Source: Eisenbergiella tayi
Lineage (GTDB): Bacteria > Bacillota > Clostridia > Lachnospirales > Lachnospiraceae
Reading direction: 5' to 3'
DNA length: 64,000 nt
NCBI RefSeq assembly: GCF_001881565.1
Contig: NZ_MPDJ01000011.1
Span: 62,448-126,447, forward strand
Within the stretch, counting starts at the first letter, position 1. Every line of letters begins with the position of its first letter. This document shows positions 25,757-34,616 of this stretch, piece after piece. The notes under the pieces were generated by a model, which worked only from the letters and a program-made list of their open reading frames with translations, ran no database searches and had not been told where the DNA came from. The position numbers and the translations under genes are program-made.

Positions 25757-26686
25757 TTACAGACCTGCCTGAGCAGCAACCTCTGCTGCGAAATCGTCAA
25801 CCTTCTTCTCAAGACCTTCGCCTGTTTCAAAACGAACGAATTTCTTAATGGAAAGAACTGCACCGTTTTCTTTGGCAACCTGCTCCACATACTTGGCAAC
25901 AGTCAAATCACCATCTTTTACGTAAGCCTGCTCAAGCAGACATACTTCCTTCAATTCCTTTGCAAGACGGCCGGAAATCATCTTCTCGATGATATTAGCA
26001 GGCTTGTTCGCATTTTTAGGATCATTCTGTGCCTGAGCCATGAGGATTTCTTTTTCATGCTCTTTATATTCTTCAGGAACATCTGCTGTAGCCACATACT
26101 TGGGAGCCAGAGCGGCAACCTGCATTGCTACATTGGACAGACACTCTTTAACAGCATCATTAACAACATCCGTATCGGCTTCTACAATAACACCGATTCT
26201 TCCGCCGCCATGAATATAAGAAACAACACAGCCATGCTCTGCCGTAACTTTCTCAAATCTTCTGATATTCAGGTTCTCACCGATAGTAGCGATCTTCTCT
26301 ACCAGAGCTTCCTTAACAGTCTTGGCAGGATCCGCATTCCATGCTTCAGCCATGAAAGCGTCGATATCAGCCGCGTCAGTATTCACTGCCTGCTCTGCAA
26401 CAGCTGCAACAAATTCCTGGAAGCTTTCATTCTTTGCCACGAAGTCTGTTTCGGAGTTAACCTCAACAACCGCTGCGGATGTATCTCCCTTTACTGCGAT
26501 ACGGCAAAGACCTTCTGCTGCAATTCTTCCGGCTTTCTTCTCTGCTTTAGCCTGTCCGTTCTTTCTCAGGAACTCCATAGCCGCTTCCATATCGCCGTTT
26601 GTCTCATTTAACGCTTTCTTGCAGTCCATCATACCTGCGCCGGAAAGCTCTCTTAATTCTTTTACCATTGCTGCTGTGATAGCCAT
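25757..26686 (-). CDS. tsf: Translation elongation factor Ts
   Basis: A 309-residue EF-Ts, the GDP/GTP exchange factor for EF-Tu. The N-terminal 'MAITAAMVKELRELSGAGMMDCKKALNETNGDMEAAMEFLRKNG' is the UBA-like signature; 'ETDFVAKNESFQEFV' is the second family signature. The gene follows rpsB by 43 bases, the near-universal order, and is co-transcribed with it. Confidence 0.98.
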   Translation of the reverse strand: MAITAAMVKELRELSGAGMMDCKKALNETNGDMEAAMEFLRKNGQAKAEKKAGRIAAEGLCRIAVKGDTSAAVVEVNSETDFVAKNESFQEFVAAVAEQAVNTDAADIDAFMAEAWNADPAKTVKEALVEKIATIGENLNIRRFEKVTAEHGCVVSYIHGGGRIGVIVEADTDVVNDAVKECLSNVAMQVAALAPKYVATADVPEEYKEHEKEILMAQAQNDPKNANKPANIIEKMISGRLAKELKEVCLLEQAYVKDGDLTVAKYVEQVAKENGAVLSIKKFVRFETGEGLEKKVDDFAAEVAAQAGL

Positions 26687-26729
26687 TCTATTTTCCTCCG
26701 CCTTTCTGTATCATTCTTGTCTGTTATGC

Positions 26730-27497
26730 TTATTCTGCTGCTTCCGCTTCCACTGCAACTTCTTCGATGTCTGTTGCTTCCGTGGCAGCCAGAGCTTCTT
26801 CATCATAAACAGCTTCGCCCTGATTTGCTTCGATAACTGCGTCTGCCATCTTGGATGTGATTAATTTAACTGCTCTGATAGCATCATCATTACCAGGAAT
26901 GATGAAATCCAGTTCTTCAGGATCACAGTTGGTATCACCGATACCAATCAGGGTGATTCCCAGGATATGAGCTTCCTGTACACAGATTCTTTCCTTCTTG
27001 GGATCTACTACAAAAATAGCATCAGGGATTCTGGTCATATTCTTAATGCCGCCCAGGTTTCTCTCCAGCTTTTCCCATTCTTTCTTAATCTGGATAACTT
27101 CCTTCTTGGGAAGAACATCAAATGTTCCGTCTTCGGCCATGGTCTCGATCTGTTTCAGTCTTTCAATTCTGCTTCTGATGGTCTTGAAGTTGGTAAGCAT
27201 ACCACCCAGCCATCTTTCATTTACATAATACATACCGCAGCGCTCTGCTTCAGCCTTAACAGCGTCCTGAGCCTGCTTCTTGGTTCCTACGAAAAGAATG
27301 GTTCCGCCCTGTGCTGCAATTTCGGAAACTGCATTATAAGCTTCGTCAATCTTTCCTACGGACTTCTGAAGATCAATGATATGGATACCATTTCTCTCTG
27401 TGAAGATATAAGGAGCCATTTTAGGGTTCCATCTTCTTGTCTGATGTCCGAAATGAACACCTGCTTCCAGTAACTGCTTCATAGAAATAACGCTCAT
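26730..27497 (-). CDS. rpsB: 30S ribosomal protein S2
   Basis: A 255-residue S2. The start 'MSVISMKQLLEAGVHFGHQTRRWNPKM' and internal 'PDAIFVVDPKKERICVQEA' are diagnostic. The C-terminus has the usual acidic tail. It has its own strong promoter, whose -35 lies in the codY terminator. The Shine-Dalgarno GGAGG precedes the ATG at 27497. tsf follows. Confidence 0.98.
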   Translation of the reverse strand: MSVISMKQLLEAGVHFGHQTRRWNPKMAPYIFTERNGIHIIDLQKSVGKIDEAYNAVSEIAAQGGTILFVGTKKQAQDAVKAEAERCGMYYVNERWLGGMLTNFKTIRSRIERLKQIETMAEDGTFDVLPKKEVIQIKKEWEKLERNLGGIKNMTRIPDAIFVVDPKKERICVQEAHILGITLIGIGDTNCDPEELDFIIPGNDDAIRAVKLITSKMADAVIEANQGEAVYDEEALAATEATDIEEVAVEAEAAE

Positions 27498-27631
27498 GTT
27501 TCTTACCTCCGTTTGGTTGAATTCTTCCGTATGCTTCTCTGGAATACTCAGCTTCCATTCCCAGCCACTTCCGCGTTAAAGAAGCACCGGACTGGAAATC
27601 CACATACGTGATTTTTGGTCACAACATTTGG

Positions 27632-27660
27632 ATTATAGCATAAAAAATCCCCCTGTGCAA
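27632..27660 (-). promoter_or_regulatory. rpsB: Near-consensus rpsB promoter overlapping the codY terminator
   Basis: On the minus strand, TTGCAC (27660-27655), exactly 17 bases, TATAAT (27637-27632), with an extended TGC before the -10. The -35 is the loop of the codY terminator hairpin and the spacer is its 3' arm plus the T-run. The leader to rpsB is about 130 bases. Confidence 0.8.
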
Positions 27661-27669
27661 GGGGGATTT
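27642..27669 (-). terminator. codY: Intrinsic terminator of codY
   Basis: On the minus strand, AAATCCCCC and GGGGGATTT (27669-27661 and 27653-27645), loop TTGCACA, followed by T-residues to 27642. Confidence 0.8.
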
Positions 27670-27704
27670 ACCAAAATCAGCCTGATTCTGCTGATTTCCG
27701 TTTA

Positions 27705-28490
27705 TCAGGACTTCATGCTTTCTTCCAGCTTCTTAACTTCTTCAAAAACAACATTATTTCTTACTTTAATATAAGTGCCCTTCATTCCGGAGGAACGGGA
27801 CTCGATGATTCCTGCACTCTCAAACTTTCTCAGGGCATTGACTATAACGGAACGGGTAATACCGGCTCTGTCCGCTATCTTACTCGCTACCAGAACTCCC
27901 TCCAGGCCATTCAGTTCCTGAAAGATGTGGATAATAGCCTGTGTTTCCGAATAGGACAGCGTTCCTATGGCAGATTTGACAACCGCCAGCTTCCTGCTTT
28001 CCTCCGCACTCTCTTCGCTGACAGACCTCAGCATTTCCAGGCCAACTACTGTAGTTCCATATTCACAGAGAATAATATCATCTATATCATAGGTCTCTCC
28101 ATGGCGGTAAAGAAAAAGGGTGCCGAGACGCTCTCCCGCAATCTCGATGGGAGAAACAACCGCCGCGAATTTCATGATAGACTGATTTTCAAATCCCAAT
28201 GTCGCCAGATTAACATTTTCCTTGGTGGAAAGGACGGAAAGAAGCCTCTCATTCAGCATAGGATCTATAAAGCTACCCACTTCGTCCTTAAGCAGCTCTG
28301 CAATAACCTCTTTGTTATCCGCTGTGGCAATTCCCAGTACTTTGCCTTTACGGCTGATTACCAGTACATTGGATCCGAGAATTTCCCTCATAACCTTGCA
28401 TATATCATTAAAAGCCACCTTACTGGAATTGTTGTTGTGAAGCAACTTTCCTATTTTCCGTGTTCTGTCCAGTAGTTGAACGCTACTCAT
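27705..28490 (-). CDS. codY: GTP- and branched-chain-amino-acid-sensing transcriptional repressor CodY
   Basis: A 261-residue CodY, the global nutrient-limitation regulator of low-GC Gram-positives. The N-terminal GAF domain binds isoleucine/valine ('LLHNNNSSKVAFNDICKVMREILGSNV...'). The C-terminal winged HTH reads 'VASKIADRAGITRSVIVNALRKFESAG', the conserved DNA-recognition segment. Length is as usual. It lies between topA and rpsB, a common arrangement in clostridia, and has its own promoter. Confidence 0.97.
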   Translation of the reverse strand: MSSVQLLDRTRKIGKLLHNNNSSKVAFNDICKVMREILGSNVLVISRKGKVLGIATADNKEVIAELLKDEVGSFIDPMLNERLLSVLSTKENVNLATLGFENQSIMKFAAVVSPIEIAGERLGTLFLYRHGETYDIDDIILCEYGTTVVGLEMLRSVSEESAEESRKLAVVKSAIGTLSYSETQAIIHIFQELNGLEGVLVASKIADRAGITRSVIVNALRKFESAGIIESRSSGMKGTYIKVRNNVVFEEVKKLEESMKS

Positions 28491-28531
28491 GTTAGTTTTT
28501 CCTCCGGCAGAATGCCCAAACTTATGACACT

Positions 28532-28560
28532 ATTGTAGCACAGACACCCGTCAGACGCAA
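28532..28560 (-). promoter_or_regulatory. codY: Candidate codY promoter
   Basis: On the minus strand, TTGCGT (28560-28555), 17 bases, TACAAT (28537-28532) with an extended TGC. About 40 bases before the start; GGAGGAAAA serves as ribosome-binding site. Confidence 0.55.
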
Positions 28561-28636
28561 CGCATTTTGTCACTCTGACCGTTGCAGCACTTGTATACCG
28601 GACGACCCAGGCACTAACAGCCATACTGAGCAGTTC

Positions 28637-30721
28637 TTATACTTCTTCCGTTTTCTTCTCCATCACATAACCACATTCTTCATTATAGCAGACCAGCTTG
28701 TTTCCCTTTTCCAGCATAATGGAACCGCACTGGGGGCATTTTTCTGCCGAAGGCTTCTGCCACACCATAAAATCACATTCCGGATTTCCGATACAGCCAT
28801 AGTATTTTCTGCCCTTCTTTGTCTTTTTCAGCACGATGTCTTTCCCGCATTTGGGACAGGCCACTCCAACCTTCTCAAAATACGGCTTGGTATTGCGGCA
28901 TTCCGGGAAACCGGGACACGCCAGGAACCTGCCGTGAGGGCCATATTTAATTACCATTCTCCTGCCGCACAGCTCGCATTCCTCATCCGATTCTTCGTCC
29001 GCAATCTGTACCTGTTCCAGATCCTTTTCGGCCTGCTGAACCGCTTCATCCAAATCCGGGTAAAAATTGGACACAACCGTCTTCCAGTTCACGCTTCCTT
29101 CTTCCACACCGTCCAGAAGCGCTTCCATATTGGCCGTGAAGTTCACATCAACAATCGTGGGGAATGCCTCCTTCATCATGGAGTTTACCACTTCACCCAG
29201 CTCGGAAACATAAAGATTCTTATTTTCCTTTACTACATATCTTCTTGCCAGAATGGTCGTAATTGTGGGAGCATAGGTACTCGGGCGGCCGATTCCCTGC
29301 TCTTCCAGCGCCCTTACCAGAGATGCTTCCGTATAATGTGCCGGGGGCTGGGTAAAATGCTGATCCTCCTGGAAGCTGTCGAAGGTGAGCTTTGTATTCT
29401 TGTCAATTCCCTTTACCAGAGTATTATTTTCCGCCTTCTCGTCATCCTCCTGTGTATAAACGCTCATAAAGCCATCAAACCGGATTTTGCTTGCCGCTAC
29501 TGTAAAACGGTGGCCTGCAGCATCGATCTTCACTGACGTCGTCTCATAAACAGCCGGAGTCATACGGCTTGCAACAAACCGTTTCCAGATAAGCTGGTAC
29601 AGTCTGAACTGATCCCTGGAAAGCGATTCTTTCAGTTCCAGCGGGATACGGGAAATGTCGGTGGGACGGATCGCCTCATGGGCATCCTGTATTTTCTGGC
29701 CGCTCTTCTTCTCCTGGCTCTTTGCTCCCGTATATTCCGGGCCGTAAGCCTTTTCAATATACAGCGCAGCCTGATGCTCCGCTTCCTCGGACACACGGGT
29801 GGAATCCGTACGAAGATAGGTGATAACACCCACCGTGCCGTTCCCTTTTATATCAATTCCTTCATATAGCTGCTGTGCAAGGCGCATTGTTTTCTGGGTG
29901 GAAAAATTCAGCACTTTGCTGGCTTCCTGCTGCAGCGTGGATGTGGTAAACGGAAGAGGCGCTTTTTTTACCCTCTCGCCCTTCTTCACATCGGTTACCT
30001 GATAAGCCGCGCCTTCCAGCTCCTTCTTTACCTTTTCCACATCTTCCGCACAGGTCAGGTTCTGCTTCTGGCTCGTAGTGCCATAGTATTTGGCTGTCAG
30101 CAGCTTTTTTTCGCCGGGAATCTTAAAGGAAGCATCCAGCGTCCAATATTCTTCCGGTATAAATGCGTTAATTTCATCTTCTCTGTCACAAATCATGCGA
30201 AGCGCCACGGACTGTACACGCCCGGCGCTCAAGCCTCTCTTGACCTTCGCCCAGAGCAGCGGGGAAATACGGTACCCCACCATACGGTCAAGCTCACGCC
30301 TGGCCTGCTGGGCATCCACCAGTCCCATATCTATTTCCCTCGGGTGCTTCAGCGATTCCTTCACCGCATTCTTAGTTATTTCGTTAAAAGTGATCCGGTA
30401 AATTTTCTTTCCGTTTTTTTCCAGGTTCAGCGCGTTGGTCAGATGCCAGGAAATCGCTTCCCCCTCACGGTCAGGGTCCGTTGCCAGATATACTTTTTCC
30501 GCTTTTTTAACCTCCTTGCGAAGATTCGCCAGGATATCCCCCTTGCCGCGGATGGTAATATATTTCGGTTCATAATCATGCTCAACATCAATTCCCAGCT
30601 GGCTCTTAGGCAGATCCCGTACGTGACCGTTGCTTGCGGCCACCTCATAATTCGGGCCAAGGAACTTCTTGATTGTTTTTACCTTTGCAGGTGATTCCAC
30701 TATTACAAGATATTTTGCCAT
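28637..30721 (-). CDS. topA: DNA topoisomerase I (type IA)
   Basis: A 694-residue type IA topoisomerase relaxing negative supercoils. The TOPRIM domain has E9 (in 'VIVES') and the DxDxE triad D82/D84/E86 ('ATDPDREGEA'). The catalytic tyrosine is Y302 in 'ITYLRTDSTRVS'. Three C4 zinc-ribbon domains occupy the C-terminus ('CELCGRRM...', 'CPKCGKDI...', 'CPQCGSIM...'), the usual clostridial architecture. It follows dprA on the same strand and has its own promoter. Confidence 0.97.
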   Translation of the reverse strand: MAKYLVIVESPAKVKTIKKFLGPNYEVAASNGHVRDLPKSQLGIDVEHDYEPKYITIRGKGDILANLRKEVKKAEKVYLATDPDREGEAISWHLTNALNLEKNGKKIYRITFNEITKNAVKESLKHPREIDMGLVDAQQARRELDRMVGYRISPLLWAKVKRGLSAGRVQSVALRMICDREDEINAFIPEEYWTLDASFKIPGEKKLLTAKYYGTTSQKQNLTCAEDVEKVKKELEGAAYQVTDVKKGERVKKAPLPFTTSTLQQEASKVLNFSTQKTMRLAQQLYEGIDIKGNGTVGVITYLRTDSTRVSEEAEHQAALYIEKAYGPEYTGAKSQEKKSGQKIQDAHEAIRPTDISRIPLELKESLSRDQFRLYQLIWKRFVASRMTPAVYETTSVKIDAAGHRFTVAASKIRFDGFMSVYTQEDDEKAENNTLVKGIDKNTKLTFDSFQEDQHFTQPPAHYTEASLVRALEEQGIGRPSTYAPTITTILARRYVVKENKNLYVSELGEVVNSMMKEAFPTIVDVNFTANMEALLDGVEEGSVNWKTVVSNFYPDLDEAVQQAEKDLEQVQIADEESDEECELCGRRMVIKYGPHGRFLACPGFPECRNTKPYFEKVGVACPKCGKDIVLKKTKKGRKYYGCIGNPECDFMVWQKPSAEKCPQCGSIMLEKGNKLVCYNEECGYVMEKKTEEV

Positions 30722-30870
30722 ATAGACCTTTTATCTCCTTCTCCTTTGCGCCGATGGGAGTTTCTCTATACTCCTGCGCAACTCATACCAAATGTATCAG
30801 ATAATGTAAGGCTGTTAACCCGTTCCCTTCGATCGCCGGACATACGCTAAACAGCCAGCAATCGTGAACC

Positions 30871-30899
30871 ACTATACACCATATTTTCTGCCGTGGCAA
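30871..30899 (-). promoter_or_regulatory. topA: Sigma-A-type promoter for topA
   Basis: On the minus strand, TTGCCA (30899-30894), 17 bases, TATAGT (30876-30871), in the dprA-topA gap; leader of about 145 bases. Confidence 0.55.
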
Positions 30900-30935
30900 G
30901 GAATTTTATAAAAATCTCATGTTTATTTTAGGAAT

Positions 30936-32063
30936 TTACAACTTTTCACCGGACAGGAAAAAATAGCCTCCTTCCTGTTTTACCGCACCTTCCATCTGCA
31001 GCTCCAGCAGGTTCTGCAGAAGCTGGGGAAGGGACATGGAAATCCCTTTTTTCTTCATCTCTTCATAAATATTGTCTGCCGCCCGTGGAGTGAAATCAAG
31101 GAAGCTTTTCACTCCGTCCTCAGCCGGTTCCTCTTCGGCAGACCCGTCTGAGGCTGCCGCATTCTTCCGGAATTTTTTCCGGTTTTTGGCAAGCTCCTCC
31201 AGAAGTACATCAGGGCTGCAGGCCATGCACGCTCCCTGTCTGATAAGCTCATTACAGCCGCTGCTGAGGGCATCCGTTATCCTTCCGGGGACCACAAATA
31301 CCTCTTTTCCCTGTTCCAGTGCCATATCCACTGTAATCAGGGTGCCGCTCTTCATTCTGGCCTCAACCACCAGGACAACATCGGAAAGCCCGCTTATAAT
31401 CCTGTTTCTTACAGGGAAATGAGCTGCCTTGGGAAGCATTCCCGGAGGGAATTCGGACAGAATGCCTCCTTGTCCCGGTATCCTGTCATAAATTTTCCTG
31501 TTTTCTTCGGGATAACAGATATTCACCCCACAGCCCAGAACGGCATAGGTCTTTCCTCCGGCCCGGATGGCCGCTTCCTGACTGATTCCGTCAATCCCTC
31601 TGGCAAGCCCGCTGATAATATTCACTCCGGCGCGGGAAAGCGCCGATGCGAACCAAGAAGCCACATACCTGCCGTACTCCGAGCACATTCTTGCGCCTAT
31701 CACGGCCGCCGCCGGCTTCGTCTCTTCCGGGAGTTCACCCCGGACATAGATTCCTGCCGGCGGATCCGGAATGGAAGAAAGCCTGCGCGGATACTCCGGA
31801 TCAGAAAGAGGGATGAAACGGATTCCTCTTGACCAAAGCTTCTGATATTCCCTTTTTACATCTTTTTCCTGTCTTGCTTTCAGGAAATTCATGAGCTGGG
31901 AAGGACGGAGCATTCCGGCCAAAGCTTTTTCTTCCATTCCATATACCTTTTCGGCACTTCCTGCTTCCCTGATAAGGCGCAGAACTGTAATTCTTCCTAT
32001 TCCTTCTATATTACATAGCCAATAAGAAAATTCCTTTTCTTTTTCCATCCGTTCATTCTTCAC
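30936..32063 (-). CDS. dprA: DNA-processing protein DprA/Smf
   Basis: A 375-residue DprA, the RecA loader for incoming single-stranded DNA in transformation. An N-terminal helical segment ('YWLCNIEGIGRITVLRLI') precedes the Rossmann-like core with 'AAAVIGARMCSEYG', 'NIISGLARGIDGISQEAAI' and 'TYAVLGCGVNICYPEEN', and a C-terminal winged-helix domain. I chose the GTG at 32063 because GGAGG lies seven bases upstream; the ATG at 32048 has no site. The gene overlaps the end of comM by 11 bases, so they are coupled. Confidence 0.93.
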   Translation of the reverse strand: MKNERMEKEKEFSYWLCNIEGIGRITVLRLIREAGSAEKVYGMEEKALAGMLRPSQLMNFLKARQEKDVKREYQKLWSRGIRFIPLSDPEYPRRLSSIPDPPAGIYVRGELPEETKPAAAVIGARMCSEYGRYVASWFASALSRAGVNIISGLARGIDGISQEAAIRAGGKTYAVLGCGVNICYPEENRKIYDRIPGQGGILSEFPPGMLPKAAHFPVRNRIISGLSDVVLVVEARMKSGTLITVDMALEQGKEVFVVPGRITDALSSGCNELIRQGACMACSPDVLLEELAKNRKKFRKNAAASDGSAEEEPAEDGVKSFLDFTPRAADNIYEEMKKKGISMSLPQLLQNLLELQMEGAVKQEGGYFFLSGEKL

Positions 32064-33609
32064 TGCTTTTCCTCCAGTATTTTCCGCCCGCCATGCGGTA
32101 ACAGGCGGCTTCACTCAAATGAATTTTCCCGATTTGATCCTCCCCGTCCAAATCCGCCAGCGTACGGGCCAGCCGCAAAATCCGATGATATCCTCTCGCG
32201 CTCAATCCGAGCGTATCAAAAAGCCGTTCCATATACTGCTGCTCAGAAAGCCCAAGACGGCAGAAAATACGGATATCTCCCGCTCCCAGCTGTGAATTGA
32301 ACCGGATAGGCATCCCTTTATAGCGCTCCTCCTGCCTGGCTCTCGCTTCCATTACCTGTGCTGCCAGCTGTCTGCTGTCACTGCCATTCTTTTTTCCGCT
32401 TCCCGTCAGTCCCGCAAATTCCATCCTCGGCACCTCCGTGCAGATATCCATGCGATCCAGAATAGGGCCGGAAATCCGGCTCAGGTATCTCTGTACCTCT
32501 CCCGGCGTACAGCGGCACTGGTTCCGATCCGGATAATATCCGCAGGGACAGGGATTCATGGCCGCCACCAGCATAAAATCCGCCGGATAGCTGAAGGTTC
32601 CGCTGCTCCGGGCGATCTGGACCCGGTGCTCTTCCATGGGCTGCCTGAGCAGATCCAGCGTTTCCCTTCTGAATTCCGTCAGCTCATCCAGGAACAGAAT
32701 CCCTCTGTGCGCCAGACTGATGACACCCGGACGGGGAATCCTGCCGCCCCCGGTGAGGGCATGTCCGGTAATTGTATGATGCGGGTTTACAAATGGCCTG
32801 TCCGTAATCAGGCCGGTTCCTTCCTCCAGCATCCCCGCCACACTGTAGACCTTGGTTACCTCCAGCTGTTCCTCCTTGGATAAGGGCGGCAATATGGAAG
32901 ACATGCTCCGTGCTATCATGGTCTTTCCCGTCCCCGGAGGCCCGATCATGAGCAGATGGTGGAACCCGGCGGCTGCCACCACCGCCGCCCGCTTGGCGCT
33001 TTCCTGTCCTCTGATTTCCCCGAAATCCAGGCCCGGCCGTTTTCCTGCGGAACTATTCCCGTTACAGACCGGTTCCGTTTCATCCCCATCCTTTCCTTCA
33101 TTCTGCAAAAGGCTGTCCAGAAGAGCCGCCAGATTACCGGCCCCGGTTATACGGATACCTTCCACCAGCCTCGCTTCCTTTGTATTTTCCAGAGGTATGA
33201 TACAGCGGCTCATTCCCTGTTTCTTCCCCTCCAGAACCATGGGGAGGATCCCGCGTACCGGTTTGATATCGCCATTAAGGCCCAGTTCTCCCGCCATCAG
33301 TGTATTCTCTACATATTCCTGGGGAAGTATGCCAAGAGCCACAAGAATCCCCGCCGCCACAGGCAGATCATAGGCGGTTCCTTCCTTATGAAGGCTTGCG
33401 GGGGATATGTTTACGGTGATGCGCACAGGCGGAAGCGTCACCTCCGCATTTTTAAGCGCCACACGGATTCGTTCCCTGGCCTCCTTGACCTCACTTCCCA
33501 AAAGGCCGACCATCTCAAAGCCCGGCAGCCCTCTTGATATGTCCACTTCCACCCGGGCCAGATAGCTTTCCATGCCATGCAGCCCTCCGGTATAAATTGT
33601 ACTGTACAT
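32053..33609 (-). CDS. comM: YifB/ComM family Mg-chelatase-like AAA+ ATPase
   Basis: A 518-residue ComM, a hexameric branch-migration helicase associated with natural transformation. An N-terminal Lon-like domain ('SYLARVEVDISRGLPGFEMVGL...VNISPASLHKEGTAYDLPVA') precedes the AAA+ core: Walker A 'GPPGTGKTMIARSM', Walker B 'ILFLDELTEF', and the 'AMNPCPCGYYPD' zinc-like signature. The ATG at 33609 has AAGGAG upstream. It is followed by dprA with an 11-base overlap. Confidence 0.95.
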   Translation of the reverse strand: MYSTIYTGGLHGMESYLARVEVDISRGLPGFEMVGLLGSEVKEARERIRVALKNAEVTLPPVRITVNISPASLHKEGTAYDLPVAAGILVALGILPQEYVENTLMAGELGLNGDIKPVRGILPMVLEGKKQGMSRCIIPLENTKEARLVEGIRITGAGNLAALLDSLLQNEGKDGDETEPVCNGNSSAGKRPGLDFGEIRGQESAKRAAVVAAAGFHHLLMIGPPGTGKTMIARSMSSILPPLSKEEQLEVTKVYSVAGMLEEGTGLITDRPFVNPHHTITGHALTGGGRIPRPGVISLAHRGILFLDELTEFRRETLDLLRQPMEEHRVQIARSSGTFSYPADFMLVAAMNPCPCGYYPDRNQCRCTPGEVQRYLSRISGPILDRMDICTEVPRMEFAGLTGSGKKNGSDSRQLAAQVMEARARQEERYKGMPIRFNSQLGAGDIRIFCRLGLSEQQYMERLFDTLGLSARGYHRILRLARTLADLDGEDQIGKIHLSEAACYRMAGGKYWRKSSEE

Positions 33610-33886
33610 TAGATTTCTCCTTATAAGGAATAGGATTTCGCTCACGCGAAGACAGAAATAACAGAAATACAAGAAATATAAGAATATTTGAATCAGAACA
33701 AAAATCAGACAAAAGCAGAAAAAATTCTACCGCGGGACAGGAATCTTCTGCAGGAGCTCCATATACCCTGTTTCCTCCCTGCCCGAGTCTTTTCCCGGCG
33801 ACAGTGCTGCAGTCCTGACAGGAGGCTCAGACAAAGGAAGAAAAGGGAGGCTGGACTGCATACTGCAATTTTCTTATGTATACCGG

Positions 33887-34540
33887 TTACAGGTAATGAA
33901 CTTCCATTTTTTCAAAACCTTCCCGCAGCTTCGTCAGCGCTCTTTTTTCGATGCGGGAAACATAGCTTCTGGAAATATTCAGCTTTTTTCCTATTTCACG
34001 CTGTGTAACCTCTTCTCCTCCGCACAGCCCGTAACGCAGACAGATAATCTCTTTTTCCCTGTCGGTCAACAGAGAATTAATCAGGCCCGACAGCTTTCCC
34101 AGACTTCTTTCCAGTTCCATCTGGTCCACGATATCCGGCTGTTCCTGAGGCGTCACATCCAGCAGGCTGATTTCATTTCCTTCCCGGTCAGTACCGATAG
34201 GATCATAAAGCGAAACCTCCCGGGATGTCTTTTTTTTGCTTCTGAGCATCATCAGGAGCTCGTTATCTATGCACCTGGCCGCATAAGTGGCCAGCTTGCT
34301 GTTTTTGGATGCATCAAAGGATTCCACCGCTTTGATCAGGCCTATTGTCCCGATGGAAATCAGGTCCTCCATATCTTCATCCACGTTCTGATACTTTTTT
34401 GCGATATGGGCTACCAGCCGCAGATTTCGCTCTATTAGTACCTGCTTGGCTTCCCTGGCTTTTACGCCGTCACTCCCCCGCAGCGCTTCCAGACACGCGC
34501 TTTCCTCCTCTTTCGACAGTGGTTTCAGAAAGGTTTTCAA
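33887..34540 (-). CDS. sigK: Sporulation sigma factor SigK
   Basis: A 217-residue RNA polymerase sigma factor matching SigK, the late mother-cell factor: region 2 'LIERNLRLVAHIAKKYQN...EDLISIGTIGLIKAVESFDASKNSKLATYAARCIDNELLMMLR' and region 4 'LTDREKEIICLRYGL...SYVSRIEKRALTKL'. The gene is continuous, with no skin-type interruption. It lacks the ~20-residue membrane pro-sequence of the Bacillus protein, like C. difficile SigK. The start is a TTG at 34540: the frame closes with TGA five codons upstream and no ATG is available, and there is no clear Shine-Dalgarno. Confidence 0.9.
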   Translation of the reverse strand: MKTFLKPLSKEEESACLEALRGSDGVKAREAKQVLIERNLRLVAHIAKKYQNVDEDMEDLISIGTIGLIKAVESFDASKNSKLATYAARCIDNELLMMLRSKKKTSREVSLYDPIGTDREGNEISLLDVTPQEQPDIVDQMELERSLGKLSGLINSLLTDREKEIICLRYGLCGGEEVTQREIGKKLNISRSYVSRIEKRALTKLREGFEKMEVHYL

Positions 34541-34616
34541 AAGGAGCCCCCATAGTCAATTTAATACTATTCTATGTGACGAATGGGGTTATAGTGCCAG
34601 TACTTTTCGAAACCTT

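Noticed and set aside
33812..33866. Inverted TGCAGTCC / GGACTGCA near the end of sigK
   Set aside because: Short eight-base arms with a loop of about 38 bases and no T-run; probably chance.
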